From Geobacillus thermocatenulatus (GTDB lineage Bacteria; Bacillota; Bacilli; Bacillales; Anoxybacillaceae): a stretch of DNA of 64,000 bases. Within the stretch, counting starts at the first letter, position 1. Each line of letters starts with the position of its first letter. The position numbers and the translations under genes were made by a program. A model generated the notes under the pieces. The model was not told the DNA's origin. It saw only the letters and a program-made list of their open reading frames with translations, and searched no databases. Location: positions 1,613,164-1,677,163 of the forward strand of contig NZ_NEWK01000002.1 in assembly GCF_002217655.1 (NCBI RefSeq), in the 5' to 3' direction. This document shows, piece by piece, positions 1-11,638 of the stretch.

Positions 1-526
1 TCAAATCGCTCAATCCGACCAGCGTGGCGTCGTTATTCACAATAATGCCGGCGTTTTGCAGGCCGATGAACGTGATGAACAGCCCAATTCCGGCGCTGAC
101 GGCATATTTCAGTTCAACGGGAATGGCATCGATGATTTTTTCTCGAATGCCAGTGAGCGATAAAATCGTAAAAATGATGCCGGAAACAAACACTCCCGCC
201 AAGGCCGTTTGCCACGGAATGCCCATATGCAAGACGACCGTGAAGGCGAAGAAAGCGTTCAGCCCCATCCCCGGCGCCAAGGCGATCGGGTAGCGAGCCA
301 GCACTCCCATCAAAATCGACCCGTATGCCGCCGCCAAGGCCGTGGCGACAAAGACGGCTCCTTGGTCAATGCGCAGTTCGTCCGGAAAATCTTTCACCGC
401 ACCGAGCGACAACGTAAACGGATTGACGAACAAAATGTACGCCATCGACAAAAATGTCGTCAGCCCGGCGATGATCTCCGTCCGATAATTCGTGCCGAGC
501 TCATCAAACTGAAAATACTTTTTCAC
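1..526 (-). CDS. pbuG: guanine/hypoxanthine permease, N-terminal part (runs off window start)
   Basis: The first 175 residues of an NCS2-family purine permease of the cytoplasmic membrane. Translation gives a start like KYFQFDELGTNYR, then SMAYILFVNP and ALAPGMGLNAFF, which match my memory of B. subtilis PbuG closely. The start is GTG at 526, chosen because a strong AGGGGGG Shine-Dalgarno sits just upstream and no better start exists. It lies behind a guanine riboswitch and terminator and follows guaA in the same direction, the B. subtilis order guaA-pbuG. Expression should fall when guanine is abundant. The C-terminal half lies outside the window. Confidence 0.92.
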   Translation of the reverse strand, partial: MKKYFQFDELGTNYRTEIIAGLTTFLSMAYILFVNPFTLSLGAVKDFPDELRIDQGAVFVATALAAAYGSILMGVLARYPIALAPGMGLNAFFAFTVVLHMGIPWQTALAGVFVSGIIFTILSLTGIREKIIDAIPVELKYAVSAGIGLFITFIGLQNAGIIVNNDATLVGLSDL

Positions 527-548
527 GTCTGTCCCCCCTATTAAAAAG

Positions 549-582
549 AATAAAAACGCTTCTGCTGCTACCAGAAGCGTTG
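549..582 (-). terminator. riboswitch-controlled intrinsic terminator before pbuG
   Basis: On the minus strand a stem AACGCTTCTG / CAGAAGCGTT closes a short loop and runs into TTTTTATT, ending just before the ribosome binding site of pbuG. Its position between the aptamer and the gene fits the expression platform of a guanine OFF switch. Confidence 0.85.
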
Positions 583-640
583 ACTAGGAGAGAATGGCGA
601 ACAGAGAGAGGACAAACAGGCGCTCTCCATCCACTTCCCT

Positions 641-703
641 CGTAGTCAAGCTATTTACGGTAGCTTGGTAGAAACTCCCGAGCCATATTCCCGGGATTAT
701 ACG
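641..703 (-). promoter_or_regulatory. guanine riboswitch aptamer upstream of pbuG
   Basis: The minus strand shows the purine aptamer signature: TATAATC at J1/2, ATATGG, the core TTTCTACC, a P3 loop with CCGTAAA, and the 3' closing GACTACG. The base that pairs with the ligand is C (GACTA rather than GATTA), which specifies guanine/hypoxanthine rather than adenine. It is followed by a terminator hairpin before the permease gene. Confidence 0.95.
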
Positions 704-813
704 ACGGAATTCGACAATATTCATGATTCCACGGCTATTGTATCAGCCTGTCGGTTGCTTGTCAAGAAAAAAGACGAACATTTCTTTGGAAATGCCCGTC
801 TTTCGTTCGTTTT

Positions 814-2346
814 TTATTCCCACTCGATCGTTGCCGGCGGTTTGCTTGTGATATCGTAGACGACGCGGTTGACGTGCGGCACTTCGTTCACGATGCGCGT
901 TGAAATACGTTCAAGCACATCCCACGGAATGCGGGCCCAATCGGCGGTCATCCCGTCGATCGAGGTCACGGCGCGGATGGCGACCGTATAATCATACGTG
1001 CGGGCATCGCCCATCACCCCGACGCTGCGGATGTCGGGAAGCACGGTGAAATATTGCCAAATGTCGCGGTCCAGCCCCGCTTTTTTCACTTCTTCGCGCA
1101 AAATCGCATCCGATTCGCGGACGATTTCCAGCTTTTCTTCCGTCACTTCGCCAAGGACGCGGATGCCAAGCCCTGGCCCCGGGAACGGCTGCCGCCAAAC
1201 GATTTCGTCTGGGATTCCTAGTTGCGTGCCAAGTGCACGCACTTCGTCTTTAAACAGCGTATTGAGCGGTTCGATCAGTTCGAATTTCATATCTTCCGGC
1301 AAACCGCCGACATTATGATGCGATTTGATCGTTTGCGCCGTCGCCGTGCCGCTTTCGATAATGTCAGTATAGAGCGTGCCTTGCACTAAAAATTCAATGC
1401 CTTCAAGCTTGGCTGCCTCATCGTCAAACACGTAAATAAATTCGTTGCCGATGATTTTCCGCTTTTGTTCCGGGTCTGTGATCCCTTTTAGTTTCGACAA
1501 AAAGCGCTCTTTCGCATCGACTTTGATGACGTTCATCTGGAATTGCTCACGGAACGTCTTCATGACGCTTTCCGCTTCGCCTTTGCGAAGAAGGCCGTGG
1601 TCAACAAAAATGCAGGTGAGCTGGTCGCCGATGGCGCGATGCACCAATACCGCCGCAACCGACGAGTCAACCCCGCCGCTTAAGGCGCACAACACTTTTT
1701 TGCCGCCCACTTGTTCGCGAATGCGGCGCACCTGCTCATCGATGAAGTTTTCCATCGTCCAGTCGCCGCGGCAGCCGCACACGTCGAAGACAAACCGTTT
1801 CAACACGTCATTTCCGTAAACGGAGTGGCGCACTTCAGGATGAAACTGCACTCCATACCACTTCCGCCGTTCATCGCTCATCGCGGCGATCGGGCACGAA
1901 GGGCTTGTTGCATCTACGACAAAGCCGTCAGGCGGAGCGGTCACCAAATCGCCATGGCTCATCCAGACGACTTGCTCGTCCGGCAAACCGTGGAACAACA
2001 GGGAGTCGTTTTTCACTTGAATGAGCGCCTTCCCGTACTCACGGTGCGACGCCTTTTCCACTTTGCCGCCTAGATGATGCGCCATGAGCTGCATCCCGTA
2101 GCAAATCCCTAAAATCGGCAGCCCGAGCTCAAAAATCGCCGGGTCGCACCGAAACGCCTGCTCATCATATACGCTGTTCGGGCCGCCGGAAAAAATGATC
2201 CCCTTGGCGTTCAACGCGCGAATCTCGTCGGCGCGAATCGTATGCGGATGCAATTCGCTATACACGCCAAATTCACGGATGCGGCGGGTAATCAGTTGGT
2301 TATATTGACTGCCAAAGTCCAAGACGATGATCATTTCTTGGTTCAT
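814..2346 (-). CDS. guaA: GMP synthase (glutamine-hydrolysing)
   Basis: GuaA amidates XMP to GMP using ATP and glutamine, the last step of de novo guanine nucleotide synthesis. The 510-residue product has an N-terminal class I glutamine amidotransferase domain with LGICYGMQ (nucleophile Cys) and VQFHPEV (catalytic His), then the ATP-pyrophosphatase loop ALSGGVDSS and a C-terminal dimerisation domain ending in TIEWE. The ATG at 2346 is chosen over an upstream in-frame ATG because the protein then starts [17 protein letters not shown] like B. subtilis GuaA, with a GGGGTGG site upstream; the extra upstream codons would be read from the riboswitch. Confidence 0.97.
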   Translation of the reverse strand: MNQEMIIVLDFGSQYNQLITRRIREFGVYSELHPHTIRADEIRALNAKGIIFSGGPNSVYDEQAFRCDPAIFELGLPILGICYGMQLMAHHLGGKVEKASHREYGKALIQVKNDSLLFHGLPDEQVVWMSHGDLVTAPPDGFVVDATSPSCPIAAMSDERRKWYGVQFHPEVRHSVYGNDVLKRFVFDVCGCRGDWTMENFIDEQVRRIREQVGGKKVLCALSGGVDSSVAAVLVHRAIGDQLTCIFVDHGLLRKGEAESVMKTFREQFQMNVIKVDAKERFLSKLKGITDPEQKRKIIGNEFIYVFDDEAAKLEGIEFLVQGTLYTDIIESGTATAQTIKSHHNVGGLPEDMKFELIEPLNTLFKDEVRALGTQLGIPDEIVWRQPFPGPGLGIRVLGEVTEEKLEIVRESDAILREEVKKAGLDRDIWQYFTVLPDIRSVGVMGDARTYDYTVAIRAVTSIDGMTADWARIPWDVLERISTRIVNEVPHVNRVVYDITSKPPATIEWE

Positions 2347-2423
2347 CTTATCCACCCCGTCCAAAAAATAAACGCTGCCATTGCCCAAAACATGGATGAA
2401 GGCAGAATAGCAACGTCTTCTGC

Positions 2424-2492
2424 CTTCATAGTCGGGCCGTTTACGGCGGCCCGGTAGAGACGCGCAAGCCATATTCTTGCGCTTATATGAAG
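2424..2492 (-). promoter_or_regulatory. guanine riboswitch aptamer upstream of guaA
   Basis: A second purine aptamer on the minus strand: CTTCATATAAG, AATATGG, the core GTCTCTACC, a GC-rich P3 with GCCGTAAACGGC, and GACTATGAAG closing P1. The discriminator is C, so guanine is the expected ligand. Between aptamer and guaA a possible stem (CTGCC at 2401-2405 with GGCAG at 2375-2379) is followed by TTTATTTTTT and may be the terminator, but its 21-nt loop makes that uncertain. Confidence 0.92.
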
Positions 2493-2550
2493 GGCTTCCG
2501 TCTATCCGTATGCAAATTTGAATTCATTCTATCAACTTGTCGGCAGGCGG

Positions 2551-4713
2551 TCAAGAGATCGTCCTTTTTATTAAATTTTCCCACAATTGACGCGCCTCAC
2601 GGAAGTTGATCCGGCTGCTGTTTGCGCCGTAGACCGCTTGTTCATACGATTTGGTCAGCCGTTCCATTTCATCGGTTTCGAATAAACGATCCACTTGGAT
2701 GGCATATTGACGCAACGTTTCCTCTTCTTTTCGTTTCAGCCCGTAGTCATGCAGCTGACGCAACAATGCCAAGTAAGCGGGGACAAGCCATTCCGGACTG
2801 TCAACTTGGCGGCGGCGGAATCGAAGGAGCGTAAGACGGGGCCACCATTTTCGTCTTGTCGTGTAAATCGTTCCGCCCAATGCAGCCAACATCGCGAACA
2901 CGCTCAGCGCCATTTTCCATGACCAACTGTCGGCCAGCTTCTCCCACCAATGGCGGTCTTGCTCTGGCGATGATCGTTTGATCAATTGTTCGAGCGGCAC
3001 GCGCGGCTGTTCCTGTGGTTCCGGCTGCGAAGGCTGCGCTTGCTGCTCCTCATTCTGTTGAGAAAGCGAAAACGCATACGGGTTGACAAACCCTCGCGTT
3101 GGCTCAAACGGCACCCAGCCGATGCCTTCAAAATACACTTCAACCCACGCATGAGCGTCATGGTTGCGGATCTCGTAAAGATTTTGCCCATCTTGCTCGC
3201 TGACCAGCCTTCCGGACGTATAGCCTTTCACCCAGCGCGCAGGAATGCCGAGCGAACGCACGAGCACGACCATAGAGGTCGAAAAATTGTCGCAATACCC
3301 CCGTTTTGTTTCAAATAAAAATTGATCAACATAATCTTCGTTCTCTTTTGGAACGGCGACATCCTTTGTTTCATACGTATATTGCCCAAGTTGAAAATAC
3401 TGCTCAATGGCTCTCACTTTGTCGTAAGCCGTCTGTTCTCCGGCGGCAATTTGCTTCGCCAAATCGCGCACCCTTTGCGGAAGCGTCTTTGGCAACTGCG
3501 TATATCGTTTCAACAGAAGAGGGTCTCGAACCGGAGGCGCGGCGCGCAACGCCGCAATCGGAAAGTCCGGCTCCCAATAGGTCAATGAATACTTGCCAAT
3601 CGGGAACGCATTCGCCCTGTCATCGGTCGTATAAATTTTCTCTGCTGCCACATCCATGCGGTAAACGACCGGTTCGGCGGCTTCCACCTGCCGCAAACCA
3701 AGCGGATAAACGAGATGAAACCCTTGATCGCGCCGCTCGATCTCGGCCTTTTGCTCCACTGTCTCAACTTGATCGCTCCACCATTCATACTTGAGCTCTT
3801 CCCCGTTGGCAAACGAGCGGACTTGCTCGCTCGGAAACACTTCCCATCCCTTGCCGGTGTAAATATCTTTCGTCTCAATCCGCCAGTAATGAAGCCCTCG
3901 ATCTTTCGCCGTAAAGACGACGGTATCATCCGCGATAAACGGCCCGCCGAGGCGGGAATCATTTTGCCCATATCCCACTTTTGCCACGTCAGGAGAAGGC
4001 GAGTCGTCGTTCGTTTCTTCCGGCTGGGCATGATCGCTGCGGATAAACGCGACCGGATCCGGCCATTGCGGCGGCAGCTTCGGGCCCGCATATCCAGCTG
4101 CCAAGGCAGCGGCCGGAATGAATAGAGCGGCCGCCCGCCACGCTCCGATGCGAAAAGACGGCGCTTTTGCCTGCAACCGCTCTCCATGCAGCCAAACGAA
4201 GGCGAAAAAGCCAAGCGCCACAAGGCGAACGATCGCGTCGTTCCCGCTATACGGAAAAAACGTATCAAGCACCGCGATATACCCAACTGTCAACGCGTAT
4301 GGCACAAACCACCGTTTTTTCTGGACAATCAGCCAATGAAACAGAAATGAGATGGCCCATAACAGCAGAAAAAAGGCAAAGGTGCGCATGGCATCGCTCG
4401 GCATGGACAAGCGCCCCCCCTGCAGCCAAGCCACGCCATCCCGCCATAAGGCATACGGCAGCGAGGGGGCCGAATGGAACGAAAACAGCCAAGCGAGCGC
4501 CCACCATATATACCCCGCTTTCCCCAAGGCGGCCAGCCAGATCGGAAGACGGAGCCAATACATCCCGAAGCAAAGGGCGACAAAGGCCGCAAACACTCTA
4601 ATATGCGCTGTATCCGTCACGTCTTCCAACGGCCAAAGCCATTCCGTGAGCAGCCAAGCCGCTAGGGCGTTGGGCAGCATAGCAGACAACATCCTTGTCC
4701 CTAACCGCCTCAT
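2551..4713 (-). CDS. membrane-anchored transglutaminase-like protein (TgpA type)
   Basis: A 720-residue protein with several hydrophobic N-terminal segments, an extracytoplasmic transglutaminase-like core and one late membrane segment before a charged C-terminal domain. The core shows KRGYCDNFSTS (candidate catalytic Cys), NHDAHAWVEV (His) and GWVPFEPT. The ATG at 4713 overlaps the DUF58 stop as ATGA and has an AAGGAGG site; upstream in-frame ATGs lie inside the DUF58 gene. It is the last gene of a MoxR-DUF58-transglutaminase operon, a conserved bacterial trio whose exact substrate is not established. Confidence 0.9.
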   Translation of the reverse strand: MRRLGTRMLSAMLPNALAAWLLTEWLWPLEDVTDTAHIRVFAAFVALCFGMYWLRLPIWLAALGKAGYIWWALAWLFSFHSAPSLPYALWRDGVAWLQGGRLSMPSDAMRTFAFFLLLWAISFLFHWLIVQKKRWFVPYALTVGYIAVLDTFFPYSGNDAIVRLVALGFFAFVWLHGERLQAKAPSFRIGAWRAAALFIPAAALAAGYAGPKLPPQWPDPVAFIRSDHAQPEETNDDSPSPDVAKVGYGQNDSRLGGPFIADDTVVFTAKDRGLHYWRIETKDIYTGKGWEVFPSEQVRSFANGEELKYEWWSDQVETVEQKAEIERRDQGFHLVYPLGLRQVEAAEPVVYRMDVAAEKIYTTDDRANAFPIGKYSLTYWEPDFPIAALRAAPPVRDPLLLKRYTQLPKTLPQRVRDLAKQIAAGEQTAYDKVRAIEQYFQLGQYTYETKDVAVPKENEDYVDQFLFETKRGYCDNFSTSMVVLVRSLGIPARWVKGYTSGRLVSEQDGQNLYEIRNHDAHAWVEVYFEGIGWVPFEPTRGFVNPYAFSLSQQNEEQQAQPSQPEPQEQPRVPLEQLIKRSSPEQDRHWWEKLADSWSWKMALSVFAMLAALGGTIYTTRRKWWPRLTLLRFRRRQVDSPEWLVPAYLALLRQLHDYGLKRKEEETLRQYAIQVDRLFETDEMERLTKSYEQAVYGANSSRINFREARQLWENLIKRTIS

Positions 4714-5885
4714 CCGTCTTCTCCTCCTTGCCGGACGGTTTGCCATGATTGGGGGGGCATGTGGGATACGTGCACCCCCGCATGGCGGAGTCCGTCCGCC
4801 CACCTCCGCTCGTCCTCTCCCCATTCACGGTTGACCACATACAACACTATGCAGCGTTTTGACGCCATCGCTCGCAGCTGCGCAGCCAACTCGGCGGATA
4901 ACCTCGACGTCACGACCACGCAACCGGCCGCTGTTCTCCAGTTCCCCTCCTCCGCCAATTGAGACGCAAGCGGCGCTGAGCCGTTCGCCTCCGCTTCCGC
5001 CAGACGGAGAAGGAGCGACGGCCACTGCTCCTCGCTTCGCCGCGGCGCTAAATAAGAACGGGCTTTTCCAGTCACGAGCAGGCCGACTGGGACTCCTTCA
5101 TCGATCAACGCTTTCGCGATGGACGCCGCCAGCGTGACAAGCTCCTCAAACCATGGCGATGCAGCGCCGTCGAGCACCACGACCCAATCGTCATTGCGCG
5201 GCTCATCGAACTCTTTTGTCATCAACTCTTGCCTTCGCGCTGACGCCTTCCAATGCACCCACGACATTTTGTCACCGGGCGCGTACTCGCGGGCGCCGGC
5301 CGCCACCGCCAGATCGCGGCGGTAAGCAAGCGGGCGGGCCGCTTTTCCATAGGCGAACCATTCACGCACCATTTCCACCGGCCAAGGCCAATAGCGGGGA
5401 TACACGATGATCGTGCACGGCGCCGAAAACGATTCCGCTTTGTTCACAAAGCCGAGGGCGTCAGAAACCTCGAGGCGCACGATGTCCAATTGATGGCGGC
5501 CGCGCGGCAACGAGAGCGGCCACGCACAAGAAAGGCGGCGCCGAAACGGCCACGCGGCCATCGCCCCTCCATGCCGCGGCTCCTCGCCCGAAACGGTGAG
5601 GGCAGCGGGCGGAATCGCCCAAGGCAGCTCCATGCGGACCGTCACCGGGATCGGCTCTCCTGCATGATAGCGCTTCGCTGGCACCGTCCGGCTCACCGCG
5701 ACGCGTCTGAGCGGATACAAGGCGACGGCAAACGCATGCAGTCCAAACGGCAAAAAGCTGTAAAACAAAAACCAGCTGACAAATCCGCCTTGAAACATGG
5801 CGTAGGAAAACAAGATGGCGGTCAACAGCAACAATCCAACAAGCGGGAGCCAACGCCTCCCCTTCTTCATTCTCGTCGCGTTCAT
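4710..5885 (-). CDS. DUF58 domain protein
   Basis: A 391-residue protein with two N-terminal membrane segments followed by a region containing REYAPGDKMSWVHWKASARR, the DUF58 hallmark, and a VWA-like fold beginning WVVVLDGA. Such proteins work with MoxR AAA+ ATPases in assembly or metal-insertion tasks that are poorly defined. The start at 5885 is 5 nt after the moxR stop; ATG at 5870 is an alternative. It overlaps the next gene by 4 nt, so the three genes are translationally coupled. Confidence 0.9.
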   Translation of the reverse strand: MNATRMKKGRRWLPLVGLLLLTAILFSYAMFQGGFVSWFLFYSFLPFGLHAFAVALYPLRRVAVSRTVPAKRYHAGEPIPVTVRMELPWAIPPAALTVSGEEPRHGGAMAAWPFRRRLSCAWPLSLPRGRHQLDIVRLEVSDALGFVNKAESFSAPCTIIVYPRYWPWPVEMVREWFAYGKAARPLAYRRDLAVAAGAREYAPGDKMSWVHWKASARRQELMTKEFDEPRNDDWVVVLDGAASPWFEELVTLAASIAKALIDEGVPVGLLVTGKARSYLAPRRSEEQWPSLLLRLAEAEANGSAPLASQLAEEGNWRTAAGCVVVTSRLSAELAAQLRAMASKRCIVLYVVNREWGEDERRWADGLRHAGVHVSHMPPQSWQTVRQGGEDG

Positions 5886-5890
5886 CGCTT

Positions 5891-6847
5891 TTATCGCCGT
5901 CCTTGCACCGGCACCGGCGTACGGGCTAGGAGTTGTCTGATGACGGCGTCGGCGTCAAGCTTGTCCCATTGCGCTTCAGGACGAATCAAGAGACGGTGGG
6001 CGAGCACATATGGAGCGAGCTGCTGCACATCATCGGGGATGACAAAATCGCGGCCATGAATGCATGCGTACGCCTGCGCCGCCTTCATCAAGGCGACTGA
6101 CCCGCGCGGGCTGACGCCCAAATAGACCGCTTCGTGCTGACGGCTTTGCTGGACAAGCTCAACGATATACCGTTTCACTGTGTGGCTCACATGCACGTCC
6201 ATCACCTTTCGCTGCAGGGCGAGCAGTTCATCAAGCAGCATCACCGGTCCGATCTCCGACAGCGGAGCCGCTTTTTCCAGCCGGTTTAACATTTCGATTT
6301 CCTCATCGGGAGACGGATAGCCCATGTGCAGTTTCACCAAAAACCGATCAAGCTGGGCCTCGGGGAGCGGATACGTTCCTTCATATTCAATCGGATTTTG
6401 CGTCGCCATCACCAAAAACGGCTGCGGCAGCGCCCGGGTGACGCCATCAACAGTTACACTCCCTTCTTCCATGGCTTCTAGGAGCGCCGATTGCGTTTTC
6501 GGAGACGTCCGGTTAATCTCGTCCGCGAGCACGATGTGGGCGACAATCGGCCCAGGCTTGTACTCAAACTGCTGTGTTTTCGGGTTGTAGACGGAAACGC
6601 CGATCACATCGCTCGGCAGCAAATCCGGCGTAAACTGGATGCGCTTGAGCTCCACGTTGAACGATTTCGCCAGCGCACGCACGAGCATCGTCTTACCGAC
6701 GCCGGGCACATCCTCAAGCAGCACATGGCCTTTGGCCAATAACGCTGTTAAGCTAAGGATGATGACTTCGCGTTTTCCGACGATGACTTGCTCGATGTTG
6801 CGGACCACCTTTTCAAAAGGGGGAAGCAGCGGCTCGTGAATCGTCAT
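5891..6847 (-). CDS. MoxR family AAA+ ATPase
   Basis: A 318-residue AAA+ ATPase with Walker A DVPGVGKT, Walker B VLADEINRT and the MoxR-specific ATQNPIEYEGTYPLPEAQLDRF stretch. MoxR proteins act as chaperone-like ATPases together with DUF58/VWA partners, and such a partner is encoded directly downstream. It is the first gene of the operon. The divergent Nramp-like gene starts 130 nt away, so promoters for both lie in that gap. Confidence 0.93.
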   Translation of the reverse strand: MTIHEPLLPPFEKVVRNIEQVIVGKREVIILSLTALLAKGHVLLEDVPGVGKTMLVRALAKSFNVELKRIQFTPDLLPSDVIGVSVYNPKTQQFEYKPGPIVAHIVLADEINRTSPKTQSALLEAMEEGSVTVDGVTRALPQPFLVMATQNPIEYEGTYPLPEAQLDRFLVKLHMGYPSPDEEIEMLNRLEKAAPLSEIGPVMLLDELLALQRKVMDVHVSHTVKRYIVELVQQSRQHEAVYLGVSPRGSVALMKAAQAYACIHGRDFVIPDDVQQLAPYVLAHRLLIRPEAQWDKLDADAVIRQLLARTPVPVQGRR

Positions 6848-6976
6848 GACATCAAACTCCTTTTATAGTAATGAATGGGTCTTTCAGCGGTAGACAAGAC
6901 GCAGTTTATACTACTACTATAATATCGAATATACGGAACTTTTGGAATCCATTTGCAACAAGGGGGAAGAGAAAAT

Positions 6977-8200
6977 ATGGGGAAATCGAAGTGGACAATG
7001 ATCGGCCCGGGGCTGATCGTCGCGGCGACCGGAGTCGGGGCCGGGGATTTGGTGGCCGCCCTTGTCGCCGGAACGAACTACGGCCTTGTCTTTATGTGGG
7101 CGATCATCGTCGGCGCATTGTTCAAATTTGTATTGAATGAAGGGGTCGGCCGTTGGCATTTGCTCAGCGGCAAAACCATTTTCGAGGGCTGGCAGTCAAT
7201 GGGGAAATGGGCCTCAATTTATTTTGGCGTGTACGCCATCATTTGGGGATTCGTATACGGGGCGGCCGGCACGTCATCATGCGCCTTGGCGATGTCAGCG
7301 ATGATCCCGTCCATTCCGCTTTGGGCGTGGGCCGTCATCCATGGGGTGGCTGGCTTTGCGATTACTTGGTCAGGACGATTTCAATTGTTTGAGCGGGTGA
7401 TGAACGTGCTCGTCGGGCTCATGTTCATTACCGTGGTCGGCTCAGCGCTCCTTGTCCTGCCGCAGCTCGATGATCTTTGGAAAACGGCCGTTCCAGATTT
7501 GCCGAAAGGTTCGCTTTTGTATGCTCTCGGGTTAATTGGCGGCGTCGGCGGCTCCATCACCATGGCGTCGTACGGCTACTGGCTGCAGGAAAACGGCTGG
7601 AAAGGGCGCGCTTACGTGTCGCCGATGCGCTATGATTCCGCTGTCGCCTATATTGTCACCGCCATCTTTACGTTGTCGCTTCTCGTGCTTGGGGCCGCCT
7701 TGTTGTACGGCACTGACACGACGATCAGCGGTGAGCAGGGGCTTGTGTCATTCGCTTCGATCATGGGCAACGAGCTGCACCCGGCCGCCCGCTGGCTCTT
7801 TTTGCTCGGCTTTTGGTCGGCATCGTTTACATCGGTCATCGGCGTTTGGAACGGCGTTTCGTATTTGTTCGCCGATTTTGTCCGCAACATGCGGAAAACG
7901 CCGGTTGGCGCCCAATCGCTCAACCAGTCAAAAGCGTTCCGATTCTATGTCTTTTGGCTCACGTTCCCACCGATGCTCTTGCATTTCATCGGCAAGCCGG
8001 TCGGACTCATTATCGCCTACGGGGCGCTCGGCGCGCTGTTTATGCCGTTTTTGGCTGTCACGTTGCTTTACTTGCTCAACTCGAAAAAAGCGCTTCCGGA
8101 CGAAGGGCGCAACCATTGGCTCTCGAATGTGCTGCTCACCCTGTGCCTAGCGCTGTTTGCCGTCTTGTCGATTAATGAACTCATGCGCCTGTTTGCTTAA
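6977..8200 (+). CDS. divergent Nramp family transporter
   Basis: A 407-residue polytopic membrane protein related to Nramp divalent metal/proton symporters. TM1 reads IGPGLIVAATGVGAGDLVAAL, the place where canonical Nramps carry the DPGN metal-binding motif, but here the motif is TGVGAGD. TM6 reads GSITMASYGYW where canonical proteins have MPHN. Family membership is clear, but metal specificity cannot be inferred from standard rules. The ATG at 6977 is preferred to an upstream in-frame ATG because AGGGGGAAG lies at the right distance. A strong terminator follows. Confidence 0.85.
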   Translation: MGKSKWTMIGPGLIVAATGVGAGDLVAALVAGTNYGLVFMWAIIVGALFKFVLNEGVGRWHLLSGKTIFEGWQSMGKWASIYFGVYAIIWGFVYGAAGTSSCALAMSAMIPSIPLWAWAVIHGVAGFAITWSGRFQLFERVMNVLVGLMFITVVGSALLVLPQLDDLWKTAVPDLPKGSLLYALGLIGGVGGSITMASYGYWLQENGWKGRAYVSPMRYDSAVAYIVTAIFTLSLLVLGAALLYGTDTTISGEQGLVSFASIMGNELHPAARWLFLLGFWSASFTSVIGVWNGVSYLFADFVRNMRKTPVGAQSLNQSKAFRFYVFWLTFPPMLLHFIGKPVGLIIAYGALGALFMPFLAVTLLYLLNSKKALPDEGRNHWLSNVLLTLCLALFAVLSINELMRLFA

Positions 8201-8251
8201 CATTTGCCCGGTGCAAAGCAGCCAGCTGGCGGCAGGAGGCTGTCTCAATGG

Positions 8252-8288
8252 AAAAACGCTCATCCCTTGAATCGGGATGAGCGTTTTT
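8252..8288. terminator. bidirectional terminator between the Nramp-like gene and fumC
   Basis: A perfect stem AAAAACGCTCATCCC / GGGATGAGCGTTTTT with a 7-nt loop. The gene on the left reads into it from the plus strand and fumC from the minus strand, and both sides supply a T run. Confidence 0.9.
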
Positions 8289-8334
8289 GGCCCGCCTATT
8301 CACTCACGGCTGATCTCCCCGTCGTTTTGTGCCG

Positions 8335-9705
8335 CTAAATCATCTTCTCCGGCCTCACCCATTCCTCGTACTGCGCCGCCGTCACATAGCCCGTTTTCAA
8401 CGCCGCTTCCTTGAGCGTCAACCCTTCGCGATGGGCGAGCTTCGCGATTTCCGCCGCCCGGTCATAGCCGATATGCGGGCTTAGCGCCGTCACGAGCATG
8501 AGCGACCGCTCTACGTATTCCCTCATCTTCACTTCGTTCACTTCCAACCCTTTGGCGCACCGTTCATCAAACGAACGAATCGCATCGCCGAGCAGCTGCA
8601 CTGATTGGATGGCGTTATAGGCGATGACCGGCTTGAACACATTTAATTGGAAGTTGCCTTGGCTCGCCGCAAAGCCGATCGTAGCGTCATTGCCGAACAC
8701 TTGCACAGCGACCATCGTCATCGCTTCGCTTTGCGTCGGATTCACTTTGCCCGGCATGATCGAGCTTCCCGGTTCATTGGCTGGAATCGTGATCTCCCCG
8801 AGCCCGGAGCGCGGTCCGCTCGCCAGCCAGCGGATATCGTTGGCGATTTTCATCAAATCGGCGGCGAGCGCCTTCAACGCCCCGTGGACGTAAACAATCT
8901 CGTCATGGCTGGTCAACGCGTGGAATTTGTTTGCGGCCGAGCGGAATGGATAACCCGTTTGCGCCTTCAGCCGCTCAGCCACTTGCTCGCCAAATCCCGG
9001 CGGCGCATTGATTCCGGTGCCGACCGCCGTGCCGCCGATCGCCAAATCGAGCAGCTTGTCGGCCGATTCGATGATCATCGTTTTGCTTTTCTCCAGCATC
9101 GTCCGCCAGCCGGAAATCTCCTGCCCAAATGTGAGCGGCGTCGCGTCTTGCAAGTGGGTGCGCCCGATTTTGATCGTCTTCTCATATTGTCGTTCTTTCG
9201 CAGCGAACGTTTCGATCAAGCCATCAAGCGCCGGCAGGAGGTGCGTTTGGATTTTCGTGTAGATCGCGATATGCATCACCGTCGGGAATGTGTCGTTCGA
9301 GCTTTGCGACATGTTGACATCATCGTTCGGGTGAATGCGCCCTTCCCCGTCACCTAGCAGCTCATTCGCCCTCCTCGCCACGACTTCATTGACGTTCATA
9401 TTCGTCTGCGTCCCGCTTCCGGTCTGCCAGACGACGAGCGGAAAATGCTCATCCCAGCGGCCTTGCAAAATTTCCTCGCACGCGGCCACAATCGCCCGCT
9501 GCTTCGCTTCGCTCAGCTTTCCAGCCTGATGATTCACGATCGCCGCCGCTTTTTTCAACTCCGCATACGCATAGATCAATTCCAACGGCATTGTTTCCGT
9601 ACCGATGCGGAAGTTTTGCCGGCTCCGTTCCGTCTGCGCCCCCCAGTATTTATCGGCCGGCACCTGCACCTCGCCGAGCGAATCGCGTTCAATCCGCACG
9701 TTCAT
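8335..9705 (-). CDS. fumC: class II fumarase
   Basis: FumC interconverts fumarate and L-malate in the TCA cycle, a cytosolic homotetramer without an iron-sulfur cluster. The 456-residue product contains the superfamily signature [21 protein letters not shown] and [10 protein letters not shown]. The ATG at 9705 is chosen because AAGGAGGAGA lies just upstream and the protein then begins [13 protein letters not shown], as in B. subtilis CitG (462 residues by memory); a longer in-frame start adds 11 residues unlike the family. It stands alone. Confidence 0.96.
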   Translation of the reverse strand: MNVRIERDSLGEVQVPADKYWGAQTERSRQNFRIGTETMPLELIYAYAELKKAAAIVNHQAGKLSEAKQRAIVAACEEILQGRWDEHFPLVVWQTGSGTQTNMNVNEVVARRANELLGDGEGRIHPNDDVNMSQSSNDTFPTVMHIAIYTKIQTHLLPALDGLIETFAAKERQYEKTIKIGRTHLQDATPLTFGQEISGWRTMLEKSKTMIIESADKLLDLAIGGTAVGTGINAPPGFGEQVAERLKAQTGYPFRSAANKFHALTSHDEIVYVHGALKALAADLMKIANDIRWLASGPRSGLGEITIPANEPGSSIMPGKVNPTQSEAMTMVAVQVFGNDATIGFAASQGNFQLNVFKPVIAYNAIQSVQLLGDAIRSFDERCAKGLEVNEVKMREYVERSLMLVTALSPHIGYDRAAEIAKLAHREGLTLKEAALKTGYVTAAQYEEWVRPEKMI

Positions 9706-9868
9706 TCTATTCTCCTCCTTTGGATATCGCCTTTCCATTTCTAATTTTACCCAAAACCAGAATCAGCAATGAAACAAATGAGCAGGCAAAACAAGTCGTT
9801 GTGTTCATCGAAGTATGGATGCCACCTTAACTTATGATTTCGTGGTCTACATGTGGTCAAAACAAAAA

Positions 9869-9894
9869 GAACACCGGGGAAACCCCCAGTGTTC
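9869..9894 (-). terminator. groESL terminator
   Basis: Minus-strand stem GAACACTGGGGG / CCCCGGTGTTC with a short loop, followed by TTTTTGTTTTG, 19 nt after the groEL stop. Confidence 0.9.
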
Positions 9895-9913
9895 CAAGGC
9901 TTTTGCGGCGAGA

Positions 9914-11536
<1,623 letters not shown>

Positions 11537-11638
11537 TTACCTCCTTATGAATTGAATTGCAACGCCACAAATCAGATTAAGTATGAAGAATAAGCATCAA
11601 AGTATGTTTTTGGAATATTTATGTGATCAGCGCATATA

